15,316 nucleotides of DNA from CAYNYM01 sp049366815 (GCA_049366815.1 JBMNCO010000103.1:1-15316); one strand, 5' to 3'; positions 1-7,631 are shown, counted from the first letter of the stretch. A program made the numbers and translations. Notes: generated by a model not told the origin, from the letters alone.

Positions 1-154
1 CAAGGGATTTCCGCTTCGGGTAGAAATTCCGCGTCCAAGCCTCAACCTTTCCCCCATCCTCACCTTTTGCCGTATCCAGGGGCAGAGGGGCGAAACAGGG
101 GCCGGCCCCGGTGGTGTCCGACGCAAGTCAAACGGCGGGCAGGATATTATTTTC
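1..154. other. Upstream stretch with no gene I can support
   Basis: I see no convincing gene here. Two + strand frames stay open from the window edge, to about 180 and about 237, and a - strand frame is also open. Their translations are rich in Pro, Gly, Arg and Ser and match no family I recognise. A short - strand ATG frame (57 down to 1, after a GGTGAGG-like sequence) could be the start of a divergent gene leaving the window. The evidence is too thin to call it. Confidence 0.4.
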
Positions 155-183
155 TTGACTTACCCACCCCTCTTTATTAGGAA
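155..183 (+). promoter_or_regulatory. Candidate sigma70 promoter for the B12 operon
   Basis: TTGACT at 155-160 is a good -35 element. The best -10 at 17 bp spacing is TAGGAA (178-183), which is weak; TATTAG (175-180) is the alternative but sits too close. It lies just upstream of the cobalamin riboswitch, where the leader transcript must begin. The position is convincing, the -10 is not. Confidence 0.4.
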
Positions 184-194
184 TGGTTTTATTG

Positions 195-392
195 GGGCCA
201 GGTGCTCAAACAAGCTTAATAGGGAACCCCGTTAAAATCGGGGACGGGCCCGCCGCTGTAATCGGGGACGAAAACCGCAATCTGTTTTTTGCATGTGACA
301 AGCAAAGCATGAGAGAGCCACTGTCCTTGGTCGTTAGGGGATGGGAAGGCGCGGTGAGTAGGATGATCCGGAAGTCAGAAAACCTGCCTGAA
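195..392 (+). promoter_or_regulatory. Cobalamin (B12) riboswitch aptamer
   Basis: This is a cis-acting RNA that binds adenosylcobalamin or a related corrinoid and lowers expression of the transport operon when B12 is plentiful. The conserved elements appear in the right order: AGGT (200-203) for the 5' side of P1, GGGAA (about 222-226), the GCCCGCCGCTGTAA core (about 248-261), GCCACTG (317-323), GGGAAGG (343-349), GAGTAGGATGATCCGGAAG (about 355-374), and the B12 box AGTCAGAAAACCTGCC (373-388), whose ACCT (382-385) can close P1. The gene 300 bp downstream encodes a BtuB-like receptor, as expected for this riboswitch class. Outer boundaries are approximate. Confidence 0.95.
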
Positions 393-438
393 ACCCGGTC
401 AGTGTCCGTTGGGAATTTTTTGTAGGGCACGGCACATT

Positions 439-457
439 TTCCACCATCAAGGTGGAA
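439..457 (+). other. Small leader hairpin after the riboswitch
   Basis: TTCCACC (439-445) and GGTGGAA (451-457) form a perfect 7-bp stem around the loop ATCAA. No T-run follows, so it is not an intrinsic terminator. It covers a Shine-Dalgarno-like GGTGGA just upstream of an ATG at 461 that opens a 12-codon frame (461-499). It may be only a structural element of the expression platform. Confidence 0.45.
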
Positions 458-513
458 GATATGGGCCTCCGTGGATTGGGGCGTGCTGGAAGATCTTGAG
501 GATGAAAAAGGGC

Positions 514-552
514 AATCCCCGGATCGATTGAATTCGATCCGGGGATTTTTTT
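514..552 (+). terminator. Intrinsic terminator in the riboswitch leader
   Basis: AATCCCCGGATCG (514-526) and CGATCCGGGGATT (535-547) are perfect 13-bp complements around an 8-base loop, followed by seven T residues (546-552). It lies between the cobalamin aptamer and btuB, so it is the likely site of B12-dependent premature termination. The 5' arm segment CCGGATC (519-525) is also complementary to GATCCGG (365-371) inside the aptamer, which suggests a possible antiterminator. The terminator is clear from sequence; its coupling to ligand is inferred. Confidence 0.9.
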
Positions 553-691
553 ATGTGTGCTTCTCCTATTAATCTCCTCGCGTTTTGCAGGTTAGGCGCC
601 CCTGCTTGAGGTCCCGAAAAGGCCTGCCGCCGTCCTGTTGGTTACCTCAAAACACCACAACATTGTCAACCAGGGGAAAGGAGAAATAGGG

Positions 692-2737
692 ATGAAAAGA
701 CATTTCTGGTCAACAGCCGTAGTGACCCTCTTGGGTCTGTGGGGCGCTGCGGTTGCAGCGGAAGAGGGAAAAAAAGCGGTGATTATGGATGAAGTGGTCG
801 TCACGGCGACAAAAACGGAAGAGACAAGAAAAAATGTGTCAAATTCCATCATCATCATAGAGGCCGCAGATATTGCCGAATCACCGGCAAGATCCCTCGG
901 GGAGTTGCTCGCGAATCATTTGGGAATGGACTGGAGGACCTACGGGGGTTATGGGGGGGCGGCCGAAGAAATTCACATCCGCGGCATGGGTGGGGACGGC
1001 ACGCAGGTGTTTATCAATGGCATCAACGTCAATTCCCCATCCCTGGCCGTTGCCGATGTTTCAAAGATTCCGCTGGACAGGATCGAGCGTATCGAAATTG
1101 TGAAGGGTGCGGGATCTTTGCTCTATGGCTCCGGGGCCATGGGAGGTACGGTGAACATCAAGACCAAGGGACCAAGACGTGAAGGGCTCGACCTGAAGGT
1201 GCAGGGGGGGTACGGCTCGCAGGACACCTACCAGGTATCCGCCGGACAGGGGACCTTTCTTGGGGAGCGTTTCGGCTACTATGTGACGGCCTCCCGAAGG
1301 GAGACCGATGGGTTCAGGGAAAACAGCGACCTGACGCACAAGGACGTTTCCCTGAAGCTCCTTTACGATCTGGGTGATGTATTGGAAGTGACTCTTTACG
1401 GTGATTACGTCGACAGGGATTATGGAAGACCCGGTGCGGTGCCACCCCAGGGAACAGAGGCCTTTTATTACAACGGCAAAAAGGTATACGGCCGCGACGC
1501 CGCAAGCGTCCTCAACAGGGGTGGAGACGAAGACGGACGTGCCGTGTTGCATGTAAAGAGCAAATTGAACAAATGGCTCAGCCTTAATTTCAGGACCGAC
1601 TACGCGCACATGGAGAATTACGACCACACGCGTTACTATGATTCTTTCGCCGGAGGGGTGCCCGGTCAGGAGACCTGGACGACCAATGAGGTCCTGGGCC
1701 TGGAGGGGGATGTAGACATCCGCCCCTTTACCGGAGCCACCATCCTGATCGGCGGAGAATATAAAGACTATAGATGGAAAAACGAGACCGTGACGCTGGA
1801 CGGGAGTGGAAATCGGGAGTCGGGGTCTTTTTCGAAGGCCGAGGCGACACTGGACACAAAGGGGCTCTTTGCCGAGGCACAATACCGTCCATGCAAATAC
1901 TTCAAGGCCCTTGCAGGGATAAGACATGAAAATCACTCGACCTTTGGGGGAGAAGACATCCCTCGGTACGGTATCATTATCAATCCCCATGATACGACCG
2001 TTTTGAAATTGAGCCGGGGAAAACACTACAAGGCACCGACCCCCAATGACCTCTTCTGGCCCTACGAGGACTGGGGTTGGGGGATGGGCACCCAGGGGAA
2101 TCCTGATCTGAGGCCCGAGACCGGGTGGCATACGGAGGCCACGCTCGAGCAGACCCTTTTTGATGAAAAAATGCTGGTGACAGCGTCCTATTTTACGTGG
2201 GATATTAGGGACAAAATCAGGTGGGTGGCCGATCAAAACTATTTCTATACCCCCCAGAATTTGGCGACCTATGAAGCGGATGGCTGGGAACTTGGAACCA
2301 GGATCGGGCCGTTCTATAACCTCTTGATATCCCTTGACTACACCAAGACCGATGCAAAAGAGATCATGCAGGGCGGCACCAAACGACAGGCCCTCTATAC
2401 GCCCGATTATCAGTTCAAGGGAAGCCTGACCCACTGGACCGGTTTTGGACTGACCACCGTTGCAACGGTGCGGTTCGTGGGCGAAAGACCCGGGCACTAC
2501 GACAGCATGACAGACACTGAACCGTCAAAAATGCTGGATTCCTATTGGACGCTCGATCTCAAGCTGGAGCAACGTCTCTTCGATCACTGGATCTTCACCC
2601 TGTCCGGCAATAATCTCTTTGACAAGGCATACGATACCTACGCTGAAAACTTTTATGACTCGACCGGTAGGGGCACCTTGAGCACCTATCCCGGGGCGGG
2701 AAGATCGGTCTTCTTCAGCGTGGCCTATGAATATTAA
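692..2737 (+). CDS. btuB: TonB-dependent outer-membrane vitamin B12 receptor (BtuB-like)
   Basis: Outer-membrane beta-barrel receptor that binds corrinoid outside the cell and, energised by TonB, releases it into the periplasm. The 681-residue protein has a signal peptide (about 1-22, ending in an Ala-rich AVAA stretch), a TonB box at about 33-40 (DEVVVTAT), a plug domain to about 165 with the IHIRGMGGDGTQVFINGINV and IERIEIVKGAGSLLYGSGA signatures, then a long Tyr/Gly-rich barrel ending in the aromatic C-terminus VAYEY. It is somewhat longer than E. coli BtuB (about 614). I chose the ATG at 692 because AAAGGAG precedes it and the signal peptide begins there; an in-frame start at 638 would add 18 residues ahead of the signal peptide. 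The B12 specificity comes from the upstream cobalamin riboswitch and downstream btuFCD, since the receptor family alone would not separate B12 from siderophore substrates. Confidence 0.92.
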   Translation: MKRHFWSTAVVTLLGLWGAAVAAEEGKKAVIMDEVVVTATKTEETRKNVSNSIIIIEAADIAESPARSLGELLANHLGMDWRTYGGYGGAAEEIHIRGMGGDGTQVFINGINVNSPSLAVADVSKIPLDRIERIEIVKGAGSLLYGSGAMGGTVNIKTKGPRREGLDLKVQGGYGSQDTYQVSAGQGTFLGERFGYYVTASRRETDGFRENSDLTHKDVSLKLLYDLGDVLEVTLYGDYVDRDYGRPGAVPPQGTEAFYYNGKKVYGRDAASVLNRGGDEDGRAVLHVKSKLNKWLSLNFRTDYAHMENYDHTRYYDSFAGGVPGQETWTTNEVLGLEGDVDIRPFTGATILIGGEYKDYRWKNETVTLDGSGNRESGSFSKAEATLDTKGLFAEAQYRPCKYFKALAGIRHENHSTFGGEDIPRYGIIINPHDTTVLKLSRGKHYKAPTPNDLFWPYEDWGWGMGTQGNPDLRPETGWHTEATLEQTLFDEKMLVTASYFTWDIRDKIRWVADQNYFYTPQNLATYEADGWELGTRIGPFYNLLISLDYTKTDAKEIMQGGTKRQALYTPDYQFKGSLTHWTGFGLTTVATVRFVGERPGHYDSMTDTEPSKMLDSYWTLDLKLEQRLFDHWIFTLSGNNLFDKAYDTYAENFYDSTGRGTLSTYPGAGRSVFFSVAYEY

Positions 2738-2951
2738 GGCACGGTAAGCGCTTCCCCGAGGTGGCCGTGTCATGAGACCTGCAAGGTCGAGTGTCCATTG
2801 GGGCAAGTTGTGAACCCTGCCTGGCTTGCCCGAGGGCATGTGAAACGCGGGCATAATAGGCGCCGGCCCCTCTTGCCCTGAGGGGCAAATCGTGATTGTG
2901 GACATGTAGGGGACAGCGCAGGATGTCACTTATAGAAGACAGGATGGGAGG
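2738..2951 (+). other. btuB-btuF spacer with two hairpins
   Basis: This spacer holds no gene I can support. It carries two inverted repeats: GGGCAAG (2801-2807) with CTTGCCC (2825-2831), and TTGCCC (2873-2878) with GGGCAA (2883-2888) around a 4-base loop. Neither is followed by a T-run. They could stabilise or process the btuB message or attenuate downstream transcription. I see no second cobalamin riboswitch signature. A GGGAGG ribosome-binding site at the end serves btuF. Confidence 0.5.
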
Positions 2952-3857
2952 ATGAGAAAGGCCTTTTCAAACCTGATCGGTGCACCGACATTCGCCTTTG
3001 TTTTTTCCCTTTGCTGGATAGCATCGGTCCATGGCGCCACCTTCAGGGATGCCCTGGGTAGAGACGTTCGGCTGGACGGATCGCCCCAGAAGATAGTTTC
3101 CCTCGCCCCCAGCCTGACGGAAATTCTCTACTCGCTCGGATTGGGAGACAGGGTGGTCGGGGTGACCCGGTTCAGCACCTATCCCCCGGAGGCGGCAAAG
3201 AAACCGAAGGTGGGGACCTATAATAATCTGAATGTGGAAAGGATCATCAGCCTGGGGCCGGATCTGGTCATCGGCACCATAGACGGCAATGAGCAGACAA
3301 CCGTGCAGGGCCTTGAAGAGGCAGGGATCCGGGTGTTCCTTGTGGACCCGAGAAATGTGCAACAGATCATTGAATCCGTGGCCGTCCTCGGTCGATTGTG
3401 CGGCGCGGCCGAGAAGGGAGAAATGCTTTTCCAGCGGCTGCAGGGTCGGGTCGACAGGGTCCGGGAAAAGACGGCCTCGAAAAGACGGCCCCTGGTATTT
3501 CTCCAGATCAACCTCCGGCCGATCATGACCGTGAGCAGGACCACTTACCACCACAACCTCATCCGGTTGGCAGGGGGTATCAACATGACCCGGGATGAAC
3601 CCATGCATTACCCCCGAATCGGTATAGAGGAGGTCCTCCGACGGAAACCCGAAGTCATCCTGATTTCCTCCATGGAGAGGGGAGGACGGTTTGAAAAGGC
3701 CCGAAGGGAGTGGATGGCGTGGCCTTCCATTCCTGCAGTCAGGAATAACCGGGTCTATCTCCTTGATTCCGACCTGATCGATCGCCCTTCTCCGCGCATC
3801 GTTTCAGGCCTGGAGGCGATGGCACGGCTCATCCATCCCGATGCCGGATGGGATTGA
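2952..3857 (+). CDS. btuF: Periplasmic cobalamin-binding protein of the BtuFCD transporter
   Basis: Binds corrinoid in the periplasm and delivers it to the inner-membrane BtuCD complex. The 301-residue protein starts with a signal peptide (about 1-28, hydrophobic core 12-26, likely cut after VHG). The mature part is a class III TroA/BtuF-like fold: a first lobe opening with RDALGRDVRL and the typical KIVSLAPSLTEILYSLGLG stretch, a KVGTYNNLNVERIISLGPDLVIG segment, a long connecting helix, and a second lobe from about 178 containing LVFLQINLRP. The cysteine in the signal region (C21) does not sit in a lipobox, so it is probably soluble and periplasmic. Start supported by GGGAGG directly upstream. 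btuC follows after 14 bp. The same fold binds haem and siderophores; B12 is assigned from the operon context. Confidence 0.9.
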   Translation: MRKAFSNLIGAPTFAFVFSLCWIASVHGATFRDALGRDVRLDGSPQKIVSLAPSLTEILYSLGLGDRVVGVTRFSTYPPEAAKKPKVGTYNNLNVERIISLGPDLVIGTIDGNEQTTVQGLEEAGIRVFLVDPRNVQQIIESVAVLGRLCGAAEKGEMLFQRLQGRVDRVREKTASKRRPLVFLQINLRPIMTVSRTTYHHNLIRLAGGINMTRDEPMHYPRIGIEEVLRRKPEVILISSMERGGRFEKARREWMAWPSIPAVRNNRVYLLDSDLIDRPSPRIVSGLEAMARLIHPDAGWD

Positions 3858-3871
3858 AGGTATGAGGGATT

Positions 3872-4930
3872 TTGAAAAATTTTGATTCTATGCCCCCGCT
3901 ATCCAAGACATACAAGGGGCCTCCGACCCCAAGGAAGGTGATACGGGTATCTCTTGCCCTGTTCCTGGGGCTCCTCCTGGTCGCGACCCTGTCTCTGGTC
4001 CTGGGTACAGCCGAGGTGTCCCTGAATCAAGTGACGGCCCTCCTGGCCGGCAGACTCCAGAGCACTGACCCGACGCGTTTGATCCTTCTCAAGATCAGAC
4101 TGCCCCGCATCCTGCTTGCAGGGGTCGTCGGGTTTGCCCTGTCTCTCGGCGGGGTGGTCTTTCAGGCCATTCTTCGAAACCCTCTGGCCGATCCCTTTAT
4201 CCTGGGCATCTCCAGTGGTTCGGCCTTCGGGGCGGTCATTGGGATCCTGATGGGGCTGAGCTTCAATCTCGGCATTCCCCTGGCGGCCTTTGCCGGGGCC
4301 GTCCTGACGATTTTCCTCATCATGTCCCTGGGTTCCAAACAGATGGGTATGGAATCCTCGACCATCCTCCTGACAGGGGTGATCGTAAACGCCTTTTTCA
4401 CCGCGATTATCATGTTTTTTATCTCCACGACGGCGGACAGCCGGCTGCACACCATGCTCTTCTGGCTCTATGGAGACCTCTCCCAGACCCGCTACGGTCC
4501 GCTGGTCTTTCTTGCTCCGGTCCTGCTTGGGGCCTCTATCCTCCTCTACGCGTTTTCCAGACATCTGAATGTGATTACGGCCGGCGAGGAGTCCGCCCTC
4601 CAGCTCGGGGTGGAGGTGGAGCGGACCAAAAAGATCTGTCTCCTGCTGGTCTCCCTCGTGATCGGCCTGGTGGTATCCTTTTCCGGCCTGATCGGGTTTG
4701 TCGGCCTGATTGTCCCCCACCTCGCGAGGATGGCCTTCGGGTCGGACCACCGGCTCCTGATACCCGTGGCGTCCCTGGGCGGTGCGGCCTTTCTGATCGC
4801 GGCCGACACCCTGGCCAGGACCGTGATCTCTCCCAGTGAACTCCCCGTAGGGGTTGTGACGGCCTTTATGGGGGCCCCTTTTTTCATCTACCTTCTTAAG
4901 ACCAGGGGGAGCCGATGGACCCGATCCTGA
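3872..4930 (+). CDS. btuC: Cobalamin ABC transporter permease (FecCD family)
   Basis: Inner-membrane permease that carries corrinoid to the cytoplasm as a homodimer with two BtuD subunits. The 352-residue protein has the hydrophobic pattern of a roughly ten-helix FecCD/BtuC permease, starting after a basic N-terminus at about residue 25. Family landmarks include LRNPLADPFILGISSGSAFG near 109-128 and the cytoplasmic coupling region GLIGFVGLIVPHLARMAFG near 258-276. The reading frame opens with TTG at 3872, with GAGGGA just upstream; the first in-frame ATG is at 3890 but has poorer ribosome-binding sequence, so the true start could be either. The 3' end overlaps btuD by 16 bases, implying translational coupling. 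Confidence 0.92.
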   Translation: MKNFDSMPPLSKTYKGPPTPRKVIRVSLALFLGLLLVATLSLVLGTAEVSLNQVTALLAGRLQSTDPTRLILLKIRLPRILLAGVVGFALSLGGVVFQAILRNPLADPFILGISSGSAFGAVIGILMGLSFNLGIPLAAFAGAVLTIFLIMSLGSKQMGMESSTILLTGVIVNAFFTAIIMFFISTTADSRLHTMLFWLYGDLSQTRYGPLVFLAPVLLGASILLYAFSRHLNVITAGEESALQLGVEVERTKKICLLLVSLVIGLVVSFSGLIGFVGLIVPHLARMAFGSDHRLLIPVASLGGAAFLIAADTLARTVISPSELPVGVVTAFMGAPFFIYLLKTRGSRWTRS

Positions 4931-5691
4931 CCCTTCGAAACGCAGGATACAGATACGGGGCATCCTGGGCCGCAAGGGGTATCCATCTGGAGGTGCGGCC
5001 AGGTGAGATCCTCGGCATTCTCGGCCCCAACGGATCCGGCAAAAGCACCCTGCTGAAGATCATGGACGGGATACTCATCCCCCAGGAAGGCGAGATTTTC
5101 CTGCGAGGGCTCCCCCTTTCCCGCATGAAGCGTTCATGGATTGCCAGAGAGATCGCCATGGTGGCCCAGGAGAGCCATTTCAGGTTTTCCTTTTCGGTCC
5201 TGGAGGTCGTCCTCATGGGACGATTCGCCCGGTTGAAGGGACTGCAGTTCGAAGGAGAAAAGGATCGGGAGGTTGCCCTTCAGGTCCTCCGGGCCACGGA
5301 CACCTTGGACCTGGCGGAACGCTCCATCCACGAGCTTTCAGGAGGTGAGAAGCAGCGGGTGGTGATCGCCAGGGCCCTGGCCCAGGAACCCCGGATCATC
5401 CTCCTGGACGAACCCACGTCCTTTTTGGATCTCAAATACAAGCGGGAGATATTTCAGCTCATTACCTCCCTGAGCCGGGACAGGGGACTCAGCGTGGTCC
5501 TGGTCTCCCACGACATCGATCTGGCGGCCCAATACTGCCACCGCCTGGTCATGCTGAAGCAGGGAGCGGTCTATGAGACCGGGGAACCGGAACAGGTCCT
5601 GACCACCTCGAATGTCGAGGGCGTCTATGAATGTCCGGTCCTCATAGACAGGAATCCGGTAACGGGGAGGCCCAGGGTGAGCCTGACATAG
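4915..5691 (+). CDS. btuD: Cobalamin ABC transporter ATP-binding protein
   Basis: Cytoplasmic ATPase that drives the BtuC permease. The 258-residue protein has every expected nucleotide-binding motif: Walker A GPNGSGKST (37-45), a Q-loop in MVAQES near 80-85, the ABC signature LSGGEKQR (141-148), Walker B ILLDEP (162-167, with D165 and E166), D-loop SFLD, and the H-loop histidine in SHD (H199). Length and motif spacing fit the FepC/HmuV/BtuD iron-chelate and B12 subfamily. The ATG is preceded by AGGGGGA within btuC, and the two genes overlap by 16 bases. exbB begins 74 bp further on. Confidence 0.93.
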   Translation: MDPILTLRNAGYRYGASWAARGIHLEVRPGEILGILGPNGSGKSTLLKIMDGILIPQEGEIFLRGLPLSRMKRSWIAREIAMVAQESHFRFSFSVLEVVLMGRFARLKGLQFEGEKDREVALQVLRATDTLDLAERSIHELSGGEKQRVVIARALAQEPRIILLDEPTSFLDLKYKREIFQLITSLSRDRGLSVVLVSHDIDLAAQYCHRLVMLKQGAVYETGEPEQVLTTSNVEGVYECPVLIDRNPVTGRPRVSLT

Positions 5692-5736
5692 CTTCGAACG
5701 GGAAAAACAGGAAGTTTTTGCATGACGATTTTTGAC

Positions 5737-5749
5737 CGATCACTGATCG
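5737..5749. promoter_or_regulatory. Perfect palindrome upstream of exbB
   Basis: CGATCA-C-TGATCG is a perfect 6-bp inverted repeat with one central base, placed in the 74-bp btuD-exbB spacer just ahead of the exbB ribosome-binding site GAGGAGG. It could be an operator or a small RNA structure. I see no convincing promoter hexamers beside it, so function is uncertain. Confidence 0.3.
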
Positions 5750-5765
5750 TTGACGAGGAGGTTTC

Positions 5766-6398
5766 ATGATAGACATCTTCATGAAGGGTGGACCTGTGAT
5801 GTATCCACTTCTCTTTTGCTCGATTCTGTCTCTTACCGTAATCATCGAGCGGGCCCTTTTTTGGATCAAAGAAGACATGCACAGGGATCAGGCCCTTGTG
5901 GATGATGTGCTGGAATTGTGCCGAAAGGGGGACTGGAACGCGGTCAGGGATAGGGTAAGGAATTCGAGGGATTTTGTCATCAGGATCCTTGTCAGCGGGA
6001 TCCTTCACAGGGAGTTTTCCATGACCAAGGCCATGGAGACGGCCGCGGCCGATGAGATCAAACGCATGCGCCGGTATCTCGGGGTCCTGGACACCATGAT
6101 CACCGTGGCTCCGCTCCTGGGCATTTTCGGGACGGTGATAGGGATCATCATCTCTTTCGAACTTCTGGGCACCGCCGGCATCGAACACCCCCAGGCCGTG
6201 ACCGCAGGAATCGCCCAGGCCCTCATCACGACGGCTTCAGGGCTGGGCATCGCTATTCTCTCCGTCTTCCCCTACAACTACTTCAACGCCCGGGCCGAAA
6301 GTGCGGCCCTTTCTATCGAAAAATATGCCACCAGTCTTGAAATCGTTTACGAAAAACTCAACGCTTCGGCCTCCGGAAAGGAGAGGGAATTGCCATGA
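5766..6398 (+). CDS. exbB: ExbB proton-channel subunit of the Ton system
   Basis: Inner-membrane MotA/TolQ/ExbB-family protein; with ExbD it uses the proton gradient to energise TonB. The 210-residue protein has a first membrane helix at about 12-32 (PVMYPLLFCSILSLTVIIER), a cytoplasmic loop, then the conserved paired helices: APLLGIFGTVIGIIISFELL near 115-134 and a segment near 148-172 containing ALITTASGLGIAI. This is the ExbB/TolQ signature arrangement, and the length is near the family norm. Start supported by GAGGAGG eight bases upstream. The 3' end overlaps exbD by four bases (ATGA). ExbB rather than TolQ or MotA because exbD, tonB and a TonB-dependent receptor lie in the same operon. 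Confidence 0.92.
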   Translation: MIDIFMKGGPVMYPLLFCSILSLTVIIERALFWIKEDMHRDQALVDDVLELCRKGDWNAVRDRVRNSRDFVIRILVSGILHREFSMTKAMETAAADEIKRMRRYLGVLDTMITVAPLLGIFGTVIGIIISFELLGTAGIEHPQAVTAGIAQALITTASGLGIAILSVFPYNYFNARAESAALSIEKYATSLEIVYEKLNASASGKERELP

Positions 6399-6805
6399 AA
6401 GTCCCCTCACCGGCACCCAAAAGGGCCCGCATTGAGATGCTCCCCCTGATTGATATCGTCTTTCTCCTCCTCGTGTTTTTTATCTACGCCATGCTTTCCA
6501 TGGCCGTGCATCGGGGACTTCCCGTGATCCTGCCCAAATCCACCACAGCCAAGATCGATAAGGACCTCATTATTTCAGTCACCGTGAAGAGTGACGGGTC
6601 GGTCTATCTGGACAAGGAGGGTATCCCTCTTGCCGACCTGGAAGAGGCCCTGAGGCGCGCAGCGGAGGGAGACCTTGACAAGGGGGTCCTTCTCTTTGCC
6701 GACCAAAACCTTCCTTACCAGAAGTTGTTTACGGTCCTGGACACCATCAGGATCGCGGGCCTGACGCGCATCTCCCTTCAGGCGGAGGTTGGACAATCGC
6801 CGTGA
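6395..6805 (+). CDS. exbD: ExbD proton-channel subunit of the Ton system
   Basis: Single-pass inner-membrane partner of ExbB, with a periplasmic domain that contacts TonB. The 136-residue protein has a short basic cytoplasmic tail, one membrane helix at about 15-36 (MLPLIDIVFLLLVFFIYAML), and a periplasmic TolR/ExbD domain (about 45-136). D20 in PLIDIVFLLL is the conserved membrane aspartate needed for proton coupling (Asp25 in E. coli ExbD). The ATG overlaps the exbB stop by four bases, after a GGAAAGGAGAGGG ribosome-binding region; its stop overlaps the tonB GTG by four bases. Confidence 0.92.
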   Translation: MKVPSPAPKRARIEMLPLIDIVFLLLVFFIYAMLSMAVHRGLPVILPKSTTAKIDKDLIISVTVKSDGSVYLDKEGIPLADLEEALRRAAEGDLDKGVLLFADQNLPYQKLFTVLDTIRIAGLTRISLQAEVGQSP

Positions 6806-7587
6806 AAAGTCTACTGACGGCAGCCTTCATCGCCCTTTTGCTCCACGGTCTTCTGGTCTTTATCTCCCCGACCTGGGCGCCGAAGAAGAGCGCTCCCCAG
6901 CCAAGCCGGGAGCCCTTGACCTTCGCCCTCAGCTATCGGGAAGCTCCAAAGGCCGCGTCTCCACCTCCTCCAAAAGTCCTTGTTCAGGAAAAAGCCCCTG
7001 CGCCGGTGATGCCGCCGGTCCAAAAGCCAAAAAAGACGACACGACCCGATAGGCCCAAAAAATCTCCGCCCCGGGCCATCAAGGCACCAAAACCCCAGGA
7101 CCTGCCTGAACCCAAAACCTACACCCCTTCGCCGGTGCCCACAGAATCCCCCGCTGCCCCGGAGCCGCCCCCCGTTCCTCCGGGAGAGGGCAGTGAAAAA
7201 GGACAGGCATTGCCAAGAGCCGTCACCCTTAAAGAACTGCCTCCAGCCAGTCAAATATTGTATCCAAGACCCGGAAAGGTCGGGACAAGGGGCACCACAG
7301 CGATGTCCCCCCTCAGGGAGGCCGCACCCCTGTATCAAGAAAACCCGCCACCCCCCTACCCACCCATTGCCCGGAGAAGGGGTTATGAGGGAACGGTCCT
7401 GATCACCGTCCTGGTGGAAAGGGAGGGCACGGTGAAAGATCTCCGGATCCTGCGCACCAGCGGTTACCCTGTCCTGGATCAGGCAGCCCTTGAGGCCGTT
7501 CGGGAATGGCGGTTTGAACCAGGAAGGAAGGGGGAGAAGCCGGTGGAGATGTGGGTCAATATCCCGGTACGGTTCCAATTGGAATGA
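6802..7587 (+). CDS. tonB: TonB energy-transducing protein
   Basis: Links ExbBD in the inner membrane to the TonB box of the outer-membrane receptor. The 261-residue protein starts with GTG, overlapping the exbD stop by four bases, with GGAGG about 13 bases upstream. A single N-terminal membrane anchor (about 4-21) includes H15, matching the functional anchor histidine of TonB. A long Pro/Lys/Ala-rich periplasm-spanning region (about 50-140) follows. The C-terminal TonB domain (about 180-261) carries YPPIARRRGYEGTVLITVLV, SGYPVLDQAALEAVREWRF and a VNIPVRFQLE end. Its position beside btuB suggests a B12-dedicated TonB, although it could also serve other receptors. Confidence 0.92.
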   Translation: MKSLLTAAFIALLLHGLLVFISPTWAPKKSAPQPSREPLTFALSYREAPKAASPPPPKVLVQEKAPAPVMPPVQKPKKTTRPDRPKKSPPRAIKAPKPQDLPEPKTYTPSPVPTESPAAPEPPPVPPGEGSEKGQALPRAVTLKELPPASQILYPRPGKVGTRGTTAMSPLREAAPLYQENPPPPYPPIARRRGYEGTVLITVLVEREGTVKDLRILRTSGYPVLDQAALEAVREWRFEPGRKGEKPVEMWVNIPVRFQLE

Positions 7588-7631
7588 GGGTCAAGGGAAA
7601 ACTTATTCCTGGAGAAAGTGCGGCGAAACCA

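Noticed and set aside
183..425. 80-codon + strand frame across the leader
   Set aside because: It coincides with the cobalamin riboswitch, whose conserved RNA elements explain the sequence. There is no ribosome-binding site, and the B12 box is read as codons.
1061..2497. Long open frame antisense to btuB (about 478 codons)
   Set aside because: It lies wholly opposite a gene with a signal peptide, TonB box and plug motifs. Its translation has no recognisable domain; long antisense frames are common in GC-rich coding DNA.
3899..4975. Long open frame antisense to btuC and the start of btuD
   Set aside because: The translation is highly polar (Gly, Gln, Asp, Arg, His), as expected from the reverse complement of a hydrophobic permease gene; no motif was seen.
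7588..7631. Terminator between convergent tonB and nrdJ
   Set aside because: The 44-base gap has no clear stem with a T-run in either direction.
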